Shown piece by piece: positions 8,987 to 17,667 of a DNA stretch of 58,871 nucleotides. The notes under the pieces are model-generated. The model saw only the letters and a list, made by a program, of their open reading frames with translations. It was not told the origin of the DNA and did no database searches. The DNA comes from an uncultured Bacteroidia bacterium (GTDB lineage: Bacteria > Bacteroidota > Bacteroidia > Bacteroidales > F082). The DNA lies in contig CAJVWU010000013.1 of NCBI GenBank assembly GCA_913009755.1, forward strand, positions 1 through 58,871, given 5' to 3'. Each line of letters starts with the position of its first letter. The stretch's first letter is position 1. The translations under genes and the position numbers were made by a program.

Positions 8987-9176
8987 TCTGCTTTTTTTTC
9001 TCTTTCGTGAAAATTTATATCCAAAAAGGTATAAAGTTTCTATTATGTATCTTTCTGAATATCTTTATTTTAAATAATGTTGTATGCCTTTTATAAATAT
9101 TTATTTTTCGTATGTTAATATATTGTATATAGGTTTTTTTATCCCTGCTATAAAAACTCTTTATTTCTTTGCATCA

Positions 9177-9372
9177 GAAAACGAAAGGCCAGTGTTTTGT
9201 GAGTGGAGAAAGAATGAAATGCGAGATGAGTTTGGTTTTTGTAGTTAGTATTGGGAAAACACCGGCTTTTCAAGTTACACACTGAACTGTTCCCCAACAG
9301 CGAAGTGAAATCATACATTTAGTTTTTAGTTTGTTTTTCCCCCGGTTTTGCAGCAGTAAGCCGGGGGTTTTT
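9177..9372 (+). ncRNA. candidate small RNA with terminator
   Basis: About 195 bases without a gene that fold into discrete hairpins. One pairs 9189-9198 with 9256-9265 (AGTGTTTT against AAAACACC, one mismatch). A small CTGTT-cccc-AACAG hairpin spans 9287-9300. A strong intrinsic terminator closes it at 9339-9372. A TTTG at 9168-9171 preceded by a TA-rich stretch could be an imperfect -7 box. The size resembles 6S-type RNAs but I could not establish the 6S bubble, so the class is unassigned. Confidence 0.35.
9339..9372 (+). terminator. intrinsic terminator
   Basis: Seven-base-pair GC stem CCCCCGG (9339-9345) with CCGGGGG (9361-9367) followed by five T. It would end the candidate small RNA, since the nearest gene (pspC) stops 350 bases earlier. 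Confidence 0.7.
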
Positions 9373-9435
9373 GCTTTTCCGGATGATTCCCCTCCTATTG
9401 AAAATCTTTTTTGCCCCGGTATTAATTGACTTCAA

Positions 9436-9470
9436 AACAAAAAAGCCGGGAGAAATTTTCTCCCGGCTTT
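9436..9470 (-). terminator. intrinsic terminator of the T9SS cargo gene
   Basis: Perfect 13-bp stem, 9442-9454 with 9458-9470 (AAAGCCGGGAGAA), followed on the minus strand by a T-rich tract. It lies 23 bases after the stop codon of the 9493-12039 gene. Confidence 0.85.
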
Positions 9471-9492
9471 ATTATTGATTAAACCCGATTGA

Positions 9493-12039
9493 CTATTTTT
9501 TGATGAACTGCAATTTGAAGATTGGGCCAGTACCGTTTTGAATGACCATCAGATATAAACCACTCGTTAATTGCGAAATATTGATTTGACGGGTTTGGTT
9601 TCCTTTTAAATATTCAACCTGTCTTGAAATAAGCTGTTGTCCTAACCGGTTATATATTTTAATGGAATAGTTGGCATCGTCCAATGAACGAAGAGATAGA
9701 TTAAGGTAATCGGAAGCAGGATTAGGATAAAGTGAAATTGTTTCATCCTCCCCGGTTTCCGGGATACCGGTACAATCGTCAATTACAACATTGAGTGTGT
9801 CACCGGTTCCTGTGCATCCGTTTTCTGTTTCTTCGGTAACCGAAACTGTTCCGTTTCCGGCATCGCCCCAATCAACCGAAATCATGTTGGTCCCCTGTCC
9901 GCCGGTAATGGTTCCCCCGGTTACTTCCCAGGAAAAAGTACTTGTTTCGATTTCCCCGGTGGAATAATCTTCGGTAGTATTGTCACAAACTTCATTTTCA
10001 CCGTTGACAACCGGTGTTGGAATAGCTCCTGCTTCCACGTCCAGCGTAGAAGGACCGCCTTCTCCACAACCATTTACTCCTGCAATGGAAATGGTAGCGG
10101 TGCCTGAAAAATCACTGCTCCAGGCAACAGTGGCCGAAAGTCCGTCACCTGTTATGGTTCCTGAACTGTCCGGGGATAATGTCCAGACATAGCTGTCGGC
10201 ATCATCCGAACCTGAAGAAGTATAGTCAGATGTTTCGTTGTTACAAACGGTGTCGGGTCCTGCAGGATCGCCAGGCTCCAGGGGCGGGAAAAGAATGATT
10301 ACCTGAACCTGGTCTGACATCAGTTGGTTACAATTCCCGTTAGAACCATAAACCGTATAATACCCTTCATCCGTAATCAATCCGAAACTAATCTCACTGC
10401 CGGTACCGTCCACAGTGTTTCCGGTTGGGTCGCCATCCTGATAAAGCTCATAGCTCACGCTTGTTTCTGATCCGTTGAGTGTGATTTCCACCCCATCGCC
10501 GCCAAGGCAATAACTTCCTCCGCCTTCTACTATAAACACAGATGGACTTTGAACAACTGTCCCTTCAAAATAATCCGACCAGTCGCCATCACCGCATACA
10601 TTGCCTGCCCTGACCCTTAAGGTAAAATCACCGGTCCAGTTATCGGCTACTGTTAAGGTAGCCAACGTGTCTTCCCAGGTTATTGTTCCTGCATTGGCAG
10701 GGTCAAGTTCCCAATCATAGCTCTGGGCATACTGAACGGCATCCGTTGTATAATAATAAATCATCCCCGTGCAAACCGTATCACCCCCGTCAGGTGCATT
10801 TGTCTGGCCGGGCAATTCAACCACTTCAATGTAATCGGCCTTCGTCAGTGAATCACTGGCACTGCCCACGGTAACGACCAGTTTCACATCGTACGTACCG
10901 GGTGAATTATAGGTAACCGTCGGATTCTGGTCGGTGGATGTTGCAGGTGTGCCCCCCTCAAATTCCCATGACCAGGAATCAATATTTCCAAAAGACAGGT
11001 CGGTAAAATCCACTGAGCTTCCGGCACAAACAACGGTATCGCTGGCTTCAAAATCAGCAACAATAGTAGGAAAGCCGACCTTCCGCCATATTTGCTCTTC
11101 TGCCGGGGAAATTTTGTTTGCCGTGACAAAAATTACATTCATGTCCGTTACGAACAGTTCCCGGTTCGCATAACCGCTTGCCGTCATGGTGGTATCTTCA
11201 GTCCAGGTATTTCCTCCGTCTGTTGATTTATAGATTCCCGAGCCGGAAACCCAAACCGTATCACTGTCAAACCAATCCGCTGCCAAAATATCCCCATTGC
11301 CGCTATCTACCGTTTTACTTGTCCATGTGGAAGCCCCGTCTGTTGTAATTTTCACCTTATAATCGGATCCCCCCACAATTCCGGTATTCCCATCCAGGAA
11401 ATTAACGCACACGGTAAGCCCAAAGCCAGTAGTATATATGGAAGACCAAGTCTGCCCGTTATCGGTGGTGCGTCCTACTTCGCCGGAAAATCCTTTCACT
11501 GCATAATAGGTATCTCCATCAGCATAGTCAAGTCCCCAGTAATCGGTTCCTCCTGATGCAACCGTCCATGTTGTCCCGCCATCAGTTGTATAAACGTCAT
11601 TTGGATAGCCCGTTGCAACACCGTTGTTGGCATCTTTGAAAAAAACTTTGTTGAATTGGTATCCTGAAGTATTGAAAACCTCCGACCAGCTTGATCCGCC
11701 ATCGGTTGTTTTTACTATCTTTCCGTCTAAACCACAGATATATCCTGTATTTTCGTCAACAAAGCTTATCCCCCACACCTGCGTTGAGTAGGATTGGGAT
11801 TGCGACGTCCAGGTATCCCCGCCGTCAGTAGTTTTCAATATGGTTCCTTTAAACTGGGCAGCCCATCCTGTTTGCCAGTCATTGTTGGCGCCCGGGACGA
11901 AACTGAACCCTTTGATAATTGTCCCGGAACCGATTTCATTGTAAACCATTTCCCAGCCACTTTGTGCCTGAACGGTTTTGCCTGCAACGAATAACATAAC
12001 CAGTATGGCTATGAAATTAATGAATAGTCTTTTTTTCAT
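9493..12039 (-). CDS. secreted multi-domain protein with T9SS C-terminal sorting domain
   Basis: 848-residue exported protein. It has an N-terminal signal peptide ending near VQAQ, then a beta-propeller of sialidase/YCF48-like blades (about 30-325) with repeated TTDGGxTW words. A PKD domain follows (about 330-410, with SFGNIDSWSWEFEGG), then several Ig- or PKD-like modules (about 415-760). The last ~75 residues form a Por-type sorting domain: SLYPNPASDYLNLSL, then IKIYNRLGQQL, then LTSGLYLM. Such proteins cross the outer membrane through the type IX system and are anchored or released there. The substrate or ligand is not evident. A small ORF lies 33 bases upstream. Confidence 0.9.
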   Translation of the reverse strand: MKKRLFINFIAILVMLFVAGKTVQAQSGWEMVYNEIGSGTIIKGFSFVPGANNDWQTGWAAQFKGTILKTTDGGDTWTSQSQSYSTQVWGISFVDENTGYICGLDGKIVKTTDGGSSWSEVFNTSGYQFNKVFFKDANNGVATGYPNDVYTTDGGTTWTVASGGTDYWGLDYADGDTYYAVKGFSGEVGRTTDNGQTWSSIYTTGFGLTVCVNFLDGNTGIVGGSDYKVKITTDGASTWTSKTVDSGNGDILAADWFDSDTVWVSGSGIYKSTDGGNTWTEDTTMTASGYANRELFVTDMNVIFVTANKISPAEEQIWRKVGFPTIVADFEASDTVVCAGSSVDFTDLSFGNIDSWSWEFEGGTPATSTDQNPTVTYNSPGTYDVKLVVTVGSASDSLTKADYIEVVELPGQTNAPDGGDTVCTGMIYYYTTDAVQYAQSYDWELDPANAGTITWEDTLATLTVADNWTGDFTLRVRAGNVCGDGDWSDYFEGTVVQSPSVFIVEGGGSYCLGGDGVEITLNGSETSVSYELYQDGDPTGNTVDGTGSEISFGLITDEGYYTVYGSNGNCNQLMSDQVQVIILFPPLEPGDPAGPDTVCNNETSDYTSSGSDDADSYVWTLSPDSSGTITGDGLSATVAWSSDFSGTATISIAGVNGCGEGGPSTLDVEAGAIPTPVVNGENEVCDNTTEDYSTGEIETSTFSWEVTGGTITGGQGTNMISVDWGDAGNGTVSVTEETENGCTGTGDTLNVVIDDCTGIPETGEDETISLYPNPASDYLNLSLRSLDDANYSIKIYNRLGQQLISRQVEYLKGNQTRQINISQLTSGLYLMVIQNGTGPIFKLQFIKK

Positions 12040-12072
12040 TTTTCAAATTTTTAATGATTATTTTGATAGATA

Positions 12073-12225
12073 TTAAATGTCCTTATGTGTGGAAGAACCG
12101 GTTTTGGTTAAGCTATCGAGTAATTTTTTAAGTGCTGAATTTTCATTCGATTTTTTTTTGATCAGCTCTTCGATTTTCCTTTTTATCAGTTCCTTATCCG
12201 GTTCATTGTTTTTTTTCACTGTCAT
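12073..12225 (-). CDS. small charged hypothetical protein
   Basis: 50-residue lysine- and glutamate-rich peptide (MTVKKNNEPDKELIKRKIEE at its start), predicted wholly helical with no membrane segment. I take the ATG at 12225; a longer form would start at 12261. It is tightly upstream of the T9SS cargo gene (33 bp) and shares its direction, so it could be the first gene of that operon. A near-consensus -7 box (TTACTTTG) lies just upstream. I do not recognise a family and coding is uncertain. Confidence 0.4.
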   Translation of the reverse strand: MTVKKNNEPDKELIKRKIEELIKKKSNENSALKKLLDSLTKTGSSTHKDI

Positions 12226-12261
12226 TGTTAAAAATGTTTCCGGCAAAGTAAATACAGTCAA

Positions 12262-12635
12262 TGCGATTTATATCAATAATGACACTGACAAAAGGTTTCA
12301 GCCACCTTACAATTTCTTACAATAGCTGTAAATAATTATATTATAGCTTTTTAGTTTTTGTTATATTCTCATGTGTCGCAAATCAAAAATGAATAAGATA
12401 ATTTGCAAAGTGGCACCGGTTTTACCGGGAAATGGATTTGTTTTAAATGATAAAAAGGGGATCAAGTTCCATCCGGAACGGTATGTAATGGCATCATTCA
12501 GAGTTGTAATATAGATAAAACCTATTCAATCAGGAAAGTTGAGAGAGAATTGCAAACACCGTTGACGAATATGGTTTTTTCGGGCACTTGTGATTTTATT
12601 TGTCAGTTATCCCCCTTTTTGCGAAAAGCCCGTTT
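12262..12635. other. non-coding spacer
   Basis: AT-rich spacer of about 370 bases between two minus-strand genes. I see no coding frame, RNA fold or strong terminator in it, apart from the probable promoter region at its left end. Confidence 0.5.
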
Positions 12636-14408
12636 TTAAAAACCGGCAAAAAACGAAGTAAGGTTATCTTCTTTGCTCAGTCCGAGTTTTTGCCGAAGCC
12701 GGGACCTTGCCACGTCAATGCTGTTGACCGACTGATGGGTAATTGAAGATATCTCTTTGGTGTTGAGGTTCAGTTTAAGGAAGGCACAAAGCCGCAATTC
12801 GTTGGCTGTAAGGTCAGGATATTTTTTAACCAGGTTTTTGTAGAAATCGCTGTGTACGTTTTGAAAACGAACTTCAAATTCTTTCCAGACTTCCCGGGAC
12901 TCATCCGAATCAAGTTCTTTGATCACCCTTTCGATGATGGGCTTATTGTCAGGATGGGCAGCCGAAAGTGTCTTTTCCAGTTTTTTGGAAATTTCAAGTA
13001 TCAGCTCGTTTTTCTTCAGTTGGGTCATCACTTGTGTGGTCAGCTCCTTGTTCCGAAGTTCCAGTTCGTTTTGCAGGTTTTTCTTTTGCAGTTTGCTTCT
13101 TGCCGCTTTATTTCTGCCAAGCTTGAGGAATAGCAACAATAACAAAGCCACCAAAACAAGGATAACAATAGCCACAATGTAAATAATATTCTTTCGGCGC
13201 TGTGCTTTAACTTCTGCAATCCTTTTCCGGTCCTGTTCTTCAATTAACCGGTCATATTTATAATGTGCCTCGATATTTGCCAGCTTCTTTATGTTTTCTT
13301 CGTTGATGAGCAGTTCGGATTTTTCTTTCAGAATCTTATGATAGTATAAAGACGAATCAAACCGTCCCTGTTTTTCGTATAGCAGTGAAAGGTTTTCCGC
13401 CCCGTCCCGTGCAATAGTCAGCAAACCGTTTTTATCAGCCAGTTGAAACCCTTTTTTCAAATGTTGTTTTGCAGCACGATAGTTTCCCAGCGCCAGGTAG
13501 TGGGCTCCCAGCTCCACTTCAACGCCTGCCAAAATATTTATCCGGGGCCCTGCATAGTTAAAATCAATTTTATGAATATTTTGTAAACTTATCTTCAAAT
13601 AGTCAATTGCCTTCTTGTAAGAACCCGATAATCTTTCAACCACTGCAAGACTAAAATAGATTTTAGCCAGATCGGCATAAGCATTCAATCTTTTAAAAAT
13701 AGAAAGTGCCTGTTTATAATATACATTCGCCTGCTTATAATCATTCAGTTTTTGATAGGTTAATCCAAGGTTGGAAAGTGTCCTTCCAATGTTCAAAGAG
13801 TCATGTGTCTTTTCAAAACCCTGCAATGCTTTTGCGTAATACGCCTGCGCCTCTTTAATGTTGTTGGCGTTTATGTTAATCGTCCCGATATTCAGGAATA
13901 AGTAAGGCAGCCGTCCGGTAATGTTATTTTCCTGCGAGATGTGCAATGCCTGTAAATAATATTGTAATGCGTGCGAAGTATTATCTTTTACAAGATTAAT
14001 ATTTCCCAGAACGGTCAGCACCCCGGCAACTTTAAAAAAGTTATCCGCTTTTTCAAAATAATTCAAAGCCGTATCATAAAACTTTTCAGCCAGGTTGAGG
14101 CTGTCTTTCATCACAAGCACATCGCCGAGGGTTCCATAAATATTGCCGGAATACTGTTCAACTTCAGCGCTTTTTGCCAAAAACAATGCCTGATTGGCAT
14201 AAAACATTGCCGAATCGGGATTTACATTTATATACCGGCCGGCCAGTTTTGAAAGCAGGGCAATCTTTTGTTCAACATTATGTGTTTCACTGATTTGCTT
14301 TTTGATAATACTTGTCTCCTGAGCAGATAATGAGCCGGACAAACCTGTTATTAGCAGGAATAACACTAAAAATGATATTTTTAAAAGCAGTTTCAATTGA
14401 TAATGCAT
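12636..14408 (-). CDS. TPR-repeat membrane regulator with C-terminal helix-turn-helix (paralogue)
   Basis: 590 residues with the same architecture as the gene at 274-2040: signal or anchor segment ending LSAQ, TPR repeats (about 40-370), a transmembrane helix (about 405-428, IIYIVAIVILVLVALLLLL), a basic coiled coil and a C-terminal HTH (NELRLCAF, TKEISSIT, NSIDVARSRLRQKLG). The two proteins are clearly paralogous throughout. It lies near a T9SS cargo gene and divergently from a nitrilase-family gene. Target genes are unknown. Confidence 0.8.
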   Translation of the reverse strand: MHYQLKLLLKISFLVLFLLITGLSGSLSAQETSIIKKQISETHNVEQKIALLSKLAGRYINVNPDSAMFYANQALFLAKSAEVEQYSGNIYGTLGDVLVMKDSLNLAEKFYDTALNYFEKADNFFKVAGVLTVLGNINLVKDNTSHALQYYLQALHISQENNITGRLPYLFLNIGTININANNIKEAQAYYAKALQGFEKTHDSLNIGRTLSNLGLTYQKLNDYKQANVYYKQALSIFKRLNAYADLAKIYFSLAVVERLSGSYKKAIDYLKISLQNIHKIDFNYAGPRINILAGVEVELGAHYLALGNYRAAKQHLKKGFQLADKNGLLTIARDGAENLSLLYEKQGRFDSSLYYHKILKEKSELLINEENIKKLANIEAHYKYDRLIEEQDRKRIAEVKAQRRKNIIYIVAIVILVLVALLLLLFLKLGRNKAARSKLQKKNLQNELELRNKELTTQVMTQLKKNELILEISKKLEKTLSAAHPDNKPIIERVIKELDSDESREVWKEFEVRFQNVHSDFYKNLVKKYPDLTANELRLCAFLKLNLNTKEISSITHQSVNSIDVARSRLRQKLGLSKEDNLTSFFAGF

Positions 14409-14425
14409 CAGGATTTATAAAAAAT

Positions 14426-14433
14426 CAAAGTTA
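14426..14433 (-). promoter_or_regulatory. -7 box TAACTTTG for the TPR paralogue
   Basis: Exact TAnnTTTG on the minus strand 18 bases before the ATG at 14408. It is back to back with the plus-strand box at 14473-14480. Confidence 0.5.
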
Positions 14434-14472
14434 TGTAAAAGATTATATCCCTCCTTCAGGAAAATTAATCAC

Positions 14473-14480
14473 TACCTTTG
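14473..14480 (+). promoter_or_regulatory. -7 box TACCTTTG before the amidase gene
   Basis: Exact TAnnTTTG motif 25 bases before the ATG at 14506. Confidence 0.5.
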
Positions 14481-14505
14481 AACATCAAAAAACAAAGACC
14501 TTAAT

Positions 14506-15297
14506 ATGCTCCAAACCGCCCAGATACAGTTCAACCCTCAGGTGGGGAAGCCGGGAAGAAACCATACTACGGTTTCCGGGTTACTTGCACAATCCGCTGA
14601 TGCCCGCCTGGTGGTCCTGCCAGAGCTGGCCAATTCGGGATACAATTTTTTAAACAGGGATCATGCCCTTTCACTGGCTTCCCCTGTTGAAAAAAGTGAG
14701 TATGTCGGGATATTGGTTGAAACGGCAAAAAAACAAAATCAGTATATTGTATCAGGTTTCCATGAAAAAGAGGAGGACAAACTGTTCAACACTTCACTGT
14801 TCATCTCGCCAAAAGGAAGAATTTGGAAATACCGAAAAATTCACCTGTTTATGAATGAGAAACAGATATTTACGAGAGGCAATCTCGGCCTTCCGGTTTT
14901 TGAATTGGATGAATACAAACTGGGCATGCTCATCTGTTTCGATTACCTGTTTCCGGAAGTATGGCGCATCATGGCTTTGAAAGGTGCCGACATGATTGCC
15001 CATCCTTCCAACCTGGTTACTTACAAAGCTTTTAAGGTAGTGCCTGCCCAGGCGGTCATCAATCGTTTTTTCATTTTCACCACTAACCGGATAGGGGCAG
15101 AAAGGGATATTACTTTTTCGGGCCGTACTTTTGCCGTTGACCCGGAAGGGGAGGTGATTGCGGAAGCTTCCGTTGCAAAAGAGGAAATTTTATTTACCGA
15201 AATTGATCCGATGCAGGCCCGTAACAAGATGCTCACCATAAAAAACCATGTGCTGGACGACCGGTTTCCGGAGTTGTATGGGGATATCCTGAAATAA
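14506..15297 (+). CDS. carbon-nitrogen hydrolase (nitrilase superfamily amidase)
   Basis: 263-residue cytoplasmic amidase. The Glu-Lys-Cys catalytic triad is visible: Glu40 in VLPELANSGY, Lys111 in YRKIHLF and Cys144 in LICFDYLFPE. The length and motifs fit the omega-amidase or N-carbamoylputrescine amidase-like branches, but the exact amide substrate cannot be assigned. It is monocistronic with its own -7 box, divergent from the TPR regulator. Confidence 0.85.
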   Translation: MLQTAQIQFNPQVGKPGRNHTTVSGLLAQSADARLVVLPELANSGYNFLNRDHALSLASPVEKSEYVGILVETAKKQNQYIVSGFHEKEEDKLFNTSLFISPKGRIWKYRKIHLFMNEKQIFTRGNLGLPVFELDEYKLGMLICFDYLFPEVWRIMALKGADMIAHPSNLVTYKAFKVVPAQAVINRFFIFTTNRIGAERDITFSGRTFAVDPEGEVIAEASVAKEEILFTEIDPMQARNKMLTIKNHVLDDRFPELYGDILK

Positions 15298-15481
15298 ACG
15301 GATTTGTTTGTTTTATTTCATGCCGACACAAGAGGTTTTAAATCGGATTGTTTTGTTTCACGCCATGATGCAGCGCTGCAATGTTTTTTTACCGCGTACG
15401 CAACGCCACTGCGTGAACCTCATAACTTAAAACTCCAGACTCAATTTTATCTGGAATAATTTTAAACAAGAAAAAAAGAGG

Positions 15482-15489
15482 TACTTTTG
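15482..15489 (+). promoter_or_regulatory. -7 box TACTTTTG before the E1 gene
   Basis: Exact TAnnTTTG motif. It overlaps a TTG codon at 15487 that would extend the E1 protein, so the ATG at 15514 is preferred. Confidence 0.5.
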
Positions 15490-15513
15490 CCACGCTTTTT
15501 AATACCTGAAAAA

Positions 15514-17559
15514 ATGTCTCAAGAAAGAAAATATACATTAGATAATACAAGTAGAAAGACCCTTGAACAATGGTATTATCTGATGACGCTTGGCCGTCAG
15601 CTTGACGAAAAAGCACCCAATTACCTCAAGCAGGCTCTGGGCTGGTCGTATCATGCGCCTTATGCCGGCCATGACGGCATTCAGTTGGCTATCGGGCAAC
15701 ATTTTAACAGAAAAACCGATTTTTTGTTTCCCTATTACCGTGATATGCTGACCGTCATTTCAGCCGGGCTTACCCCGGAGGAGATTATCCTCAACGGCTT
15801 GTCCAAAGCTACCGATGTGGCCGGCGGTGGCAGGCACATGTCGAACCATTTTGCCAAACCCGAATGGCACATACAAAATGTTTCTTCGGCAACGGGCAAC
15901 CACACACTGCATGCAGTGGGTACGGCCAGAGCCATTAAAATATACGGCAGCAAAGGAGTGGCCATCAGCTCGCAGGGCGAATCGTCAACCTCGGAAGGCT
16001 ATGTGTTTGAAGCCATTAACGGGGCGTCCAAAGAACAACTGCCGGTGATTTTTGTTATCCAGGATAATCAGTTCGGGATTTCGGTGCCCCAGCACGACCA
16101 GTCGGCCAACCGGAGGGCAGCCAACAACTATGCAGGCATCAAAAACCTGAAGATCATGTTTTGTGACGGCAAGAATGTGTTCGACTCAATGAACACCATG
16201 TATAGAGCCAAAAAACATGCACTGGAAAACAATGAACCGGTCATTGTCCATGCCAACTGTTACCGTATTCATTCCCATTCCAATTCTGACAGGCACGAAC
16301 TGTACCGCGATGAAAACGAAAGGCACTGTATCCGTTTGTCCGACCCGCTGGAGCGGTTCAGGATACAACTTCTTCATTCGGAGAAATTTACAGAGGAAGA
16401 GATCAAAGCCATCGACCTGAAAGCCAAAAAAGAAATCTCCGCCGCCCATAAAAAAGCCATTGCCGCACCCGATCCCGATCCGAAAACCATTTTTGATTTC
16501 GTGATGCCCGAACCTTATGTTTCCAAAAAATATCCGGACGGCCTTCACGATGACACCAAAGGCAATCCCAAAAGGCTGATTGCGGCTTTGAACGAAACGC
16601 TAAAAGCCGGGTTCCGCCATAATCCCGACACCTATCTCTGGGGACAGGATGTAGCTTACAAGGAAAAGGGGGGGATATTCAATGTGAGCAAAGGGATGCA
16701 GAAGGAATTTGGCAAAACCCGGGTTTTCAACGCACCCATTGCCGAAGACTATATTATGGGTACGGCCAACGGCATGAGCCGTTATGATGAGAAGATCAGG
16801 ATCGTGGTTGAAGGTGCTGAATTTGCCGATTATTTCTGGCCTGCAATGGAACAACTGGTTGACAGTTCACACGATTACTGGAGGAGCAACGGGGCTTTTG
16901 TACCCAATGTCACCATTCGCCTGGCCTCGGGCGGATATATCGGTGGCGGGCTGTATCACTCCCAAAACATTGAGGGCGCTCTGGCCACTCTGCCGGGCTT
17001 GCGTATTGTTTACCCTTCATCTGCCGATGATGCTGCCGGACTACTGCGCACCTCCATGCGGTCAAGGGGGATGACCCTGTTCCTTGAACCCAAAGCTTTG
17101 TATAACGACCCGAAGGCTGAAGCCATTGTGCCTGATGACTTTGAAGTGCCTTTCGGCAAGGCCAGGATCAGGCGTGAAGGAACTGACCTGTCGGTAATTA
17201 CTTACGGCAATACCACTCCTTTCTGCCTTGAGGCTGCCGAAAAAATTGCCAAAGAAACAGGAAAAAGTATTGAAGTGATTGATATCCGTTCGCTTATACC
17301 GCTGGATAAAACAGCCATTTTGAACTCGGTAAAAAAAACAAACCGTGCCCTGGTGGTTCACGAAGATAAAGTGTTTGGGGGGTTCGGTGGTGAGATCGCT
17401 TCCATGATTGCCGATGAAGCCTTTACCCGGCTTGATGCCCCGGTCAAACGTATTGGTTCAACCTTTACTCCGGTAGGTTTTAACCGGATACTTGAAAGAG
17501 CTATACTTCCTGATGTTGAGAAAATTGTTACAGGTATTCGGGAAGTGTTGGAGTTTTAG
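15514..17559 (+). CDS. 2-oxoacid dehydrogenase E1, fused alpha and beta subunits
   Basis: 681-residue thiamine-diphosphate enzyme, the decarboxylating E1 of a branched-chain or pyruvate-type dehydrogenase complex. The first half is the alpha subunit (GGGRHMSNHF; TPP-binding block QGESSTSEG through QDNQFGISVP). The second half, from about residue 350, is the beta subunit (YLWGQDVAYKEKGGIFNVS, RIVYPSSADDAAGLLR, and a transketolase C-terminal domain with VIDIRSLIPLDKTAI). The fused form is common in Bacteroidota and usually labelled 2-oxoisovalerate dehydrogenase. No E2 or E3 gene is next to it. The substrate call is an inference. Confidence 0.87.
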   Translation: MSQERKYTLDNTSRKTLEQWYYLMTLGRQLDEKAPNYLKQALGWSYHAPYAGHDGIQLAIGQHFNRKTDFLFPYYRDMLTVISAGLTPEEIILNGLSKATDVAGGGRHMSNHFAKPEWHIQNVSSATGNHTLHAVGTARAIKIYGSKGVAISSQGESSTSEGYVFEAINGASKEQLPVIFVIQDNQFGISVPQHDQSANRRAANNYAGIKNLKIMFCDGKNVFDSMNTMYRAKKHALENNEPVIVHANCYRIHSHSNSDRHELYRDENERHCIRLSDPLERFRIQLLHSEKFTEEEIKAIDLKAKKEISAAHKKAIAAPDPDPKTIFDFVMPEPYVSKKYPDGLHDDTKGNPKRLIAALNETLKAGFRHNPDTYLWGQDVAYKEKGGIFNVSKGMQKEFGKTRVFNAPIAEDYIMGTANGMSRYDEKIRIVVEGAEFADYFWPAMEQLVDSSHDYWRSNGAFVPNVTIRLASGGYIGGGLYHSQNIEGALATLPGLRIVYPSSADDAAGLLRTSMRSRGMTLFLEPKALYNDPKAEAIVPDDFEVPFGKARIRREGTDLSVITYGNTTPFCLEAAEKIAKETGKSIEVIDIRSLIPLDKTAILNSVKKTNRALVVHEDKVFGGFGGEIASMIADEAFTRLDAPVKRIGSTFTPVGFNRILERAILPDVEKIVTGIREVLEF

Positions 17560-17562
17560 AAG

Positions 17563-17663
17563 ACCTTCCAGGGGTCGGAACGACCTAAAAGAGTCTGCCC
17601 TTTTGGTTCTTAACAAGTTTAAACAAAATTCAACGCTTCCGGGTTCTGCGAACTCCGGAAGGT
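17563..17663. repeat. small inverted-repeat block
   Basis: ACCTTCC at 17563-17569 pairs with GGAAGGT at 17657-17663. Inside, CTTCCGG (17636-17642) pairs with CCGGAAG (17655-17661) to make a short-loop hairpin. It fills the gap between convergent genes and may be a bidirectional terminator or a REP-like sequence. Confidence 0.4.
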
Positions 17664-17667
17664 GGAT

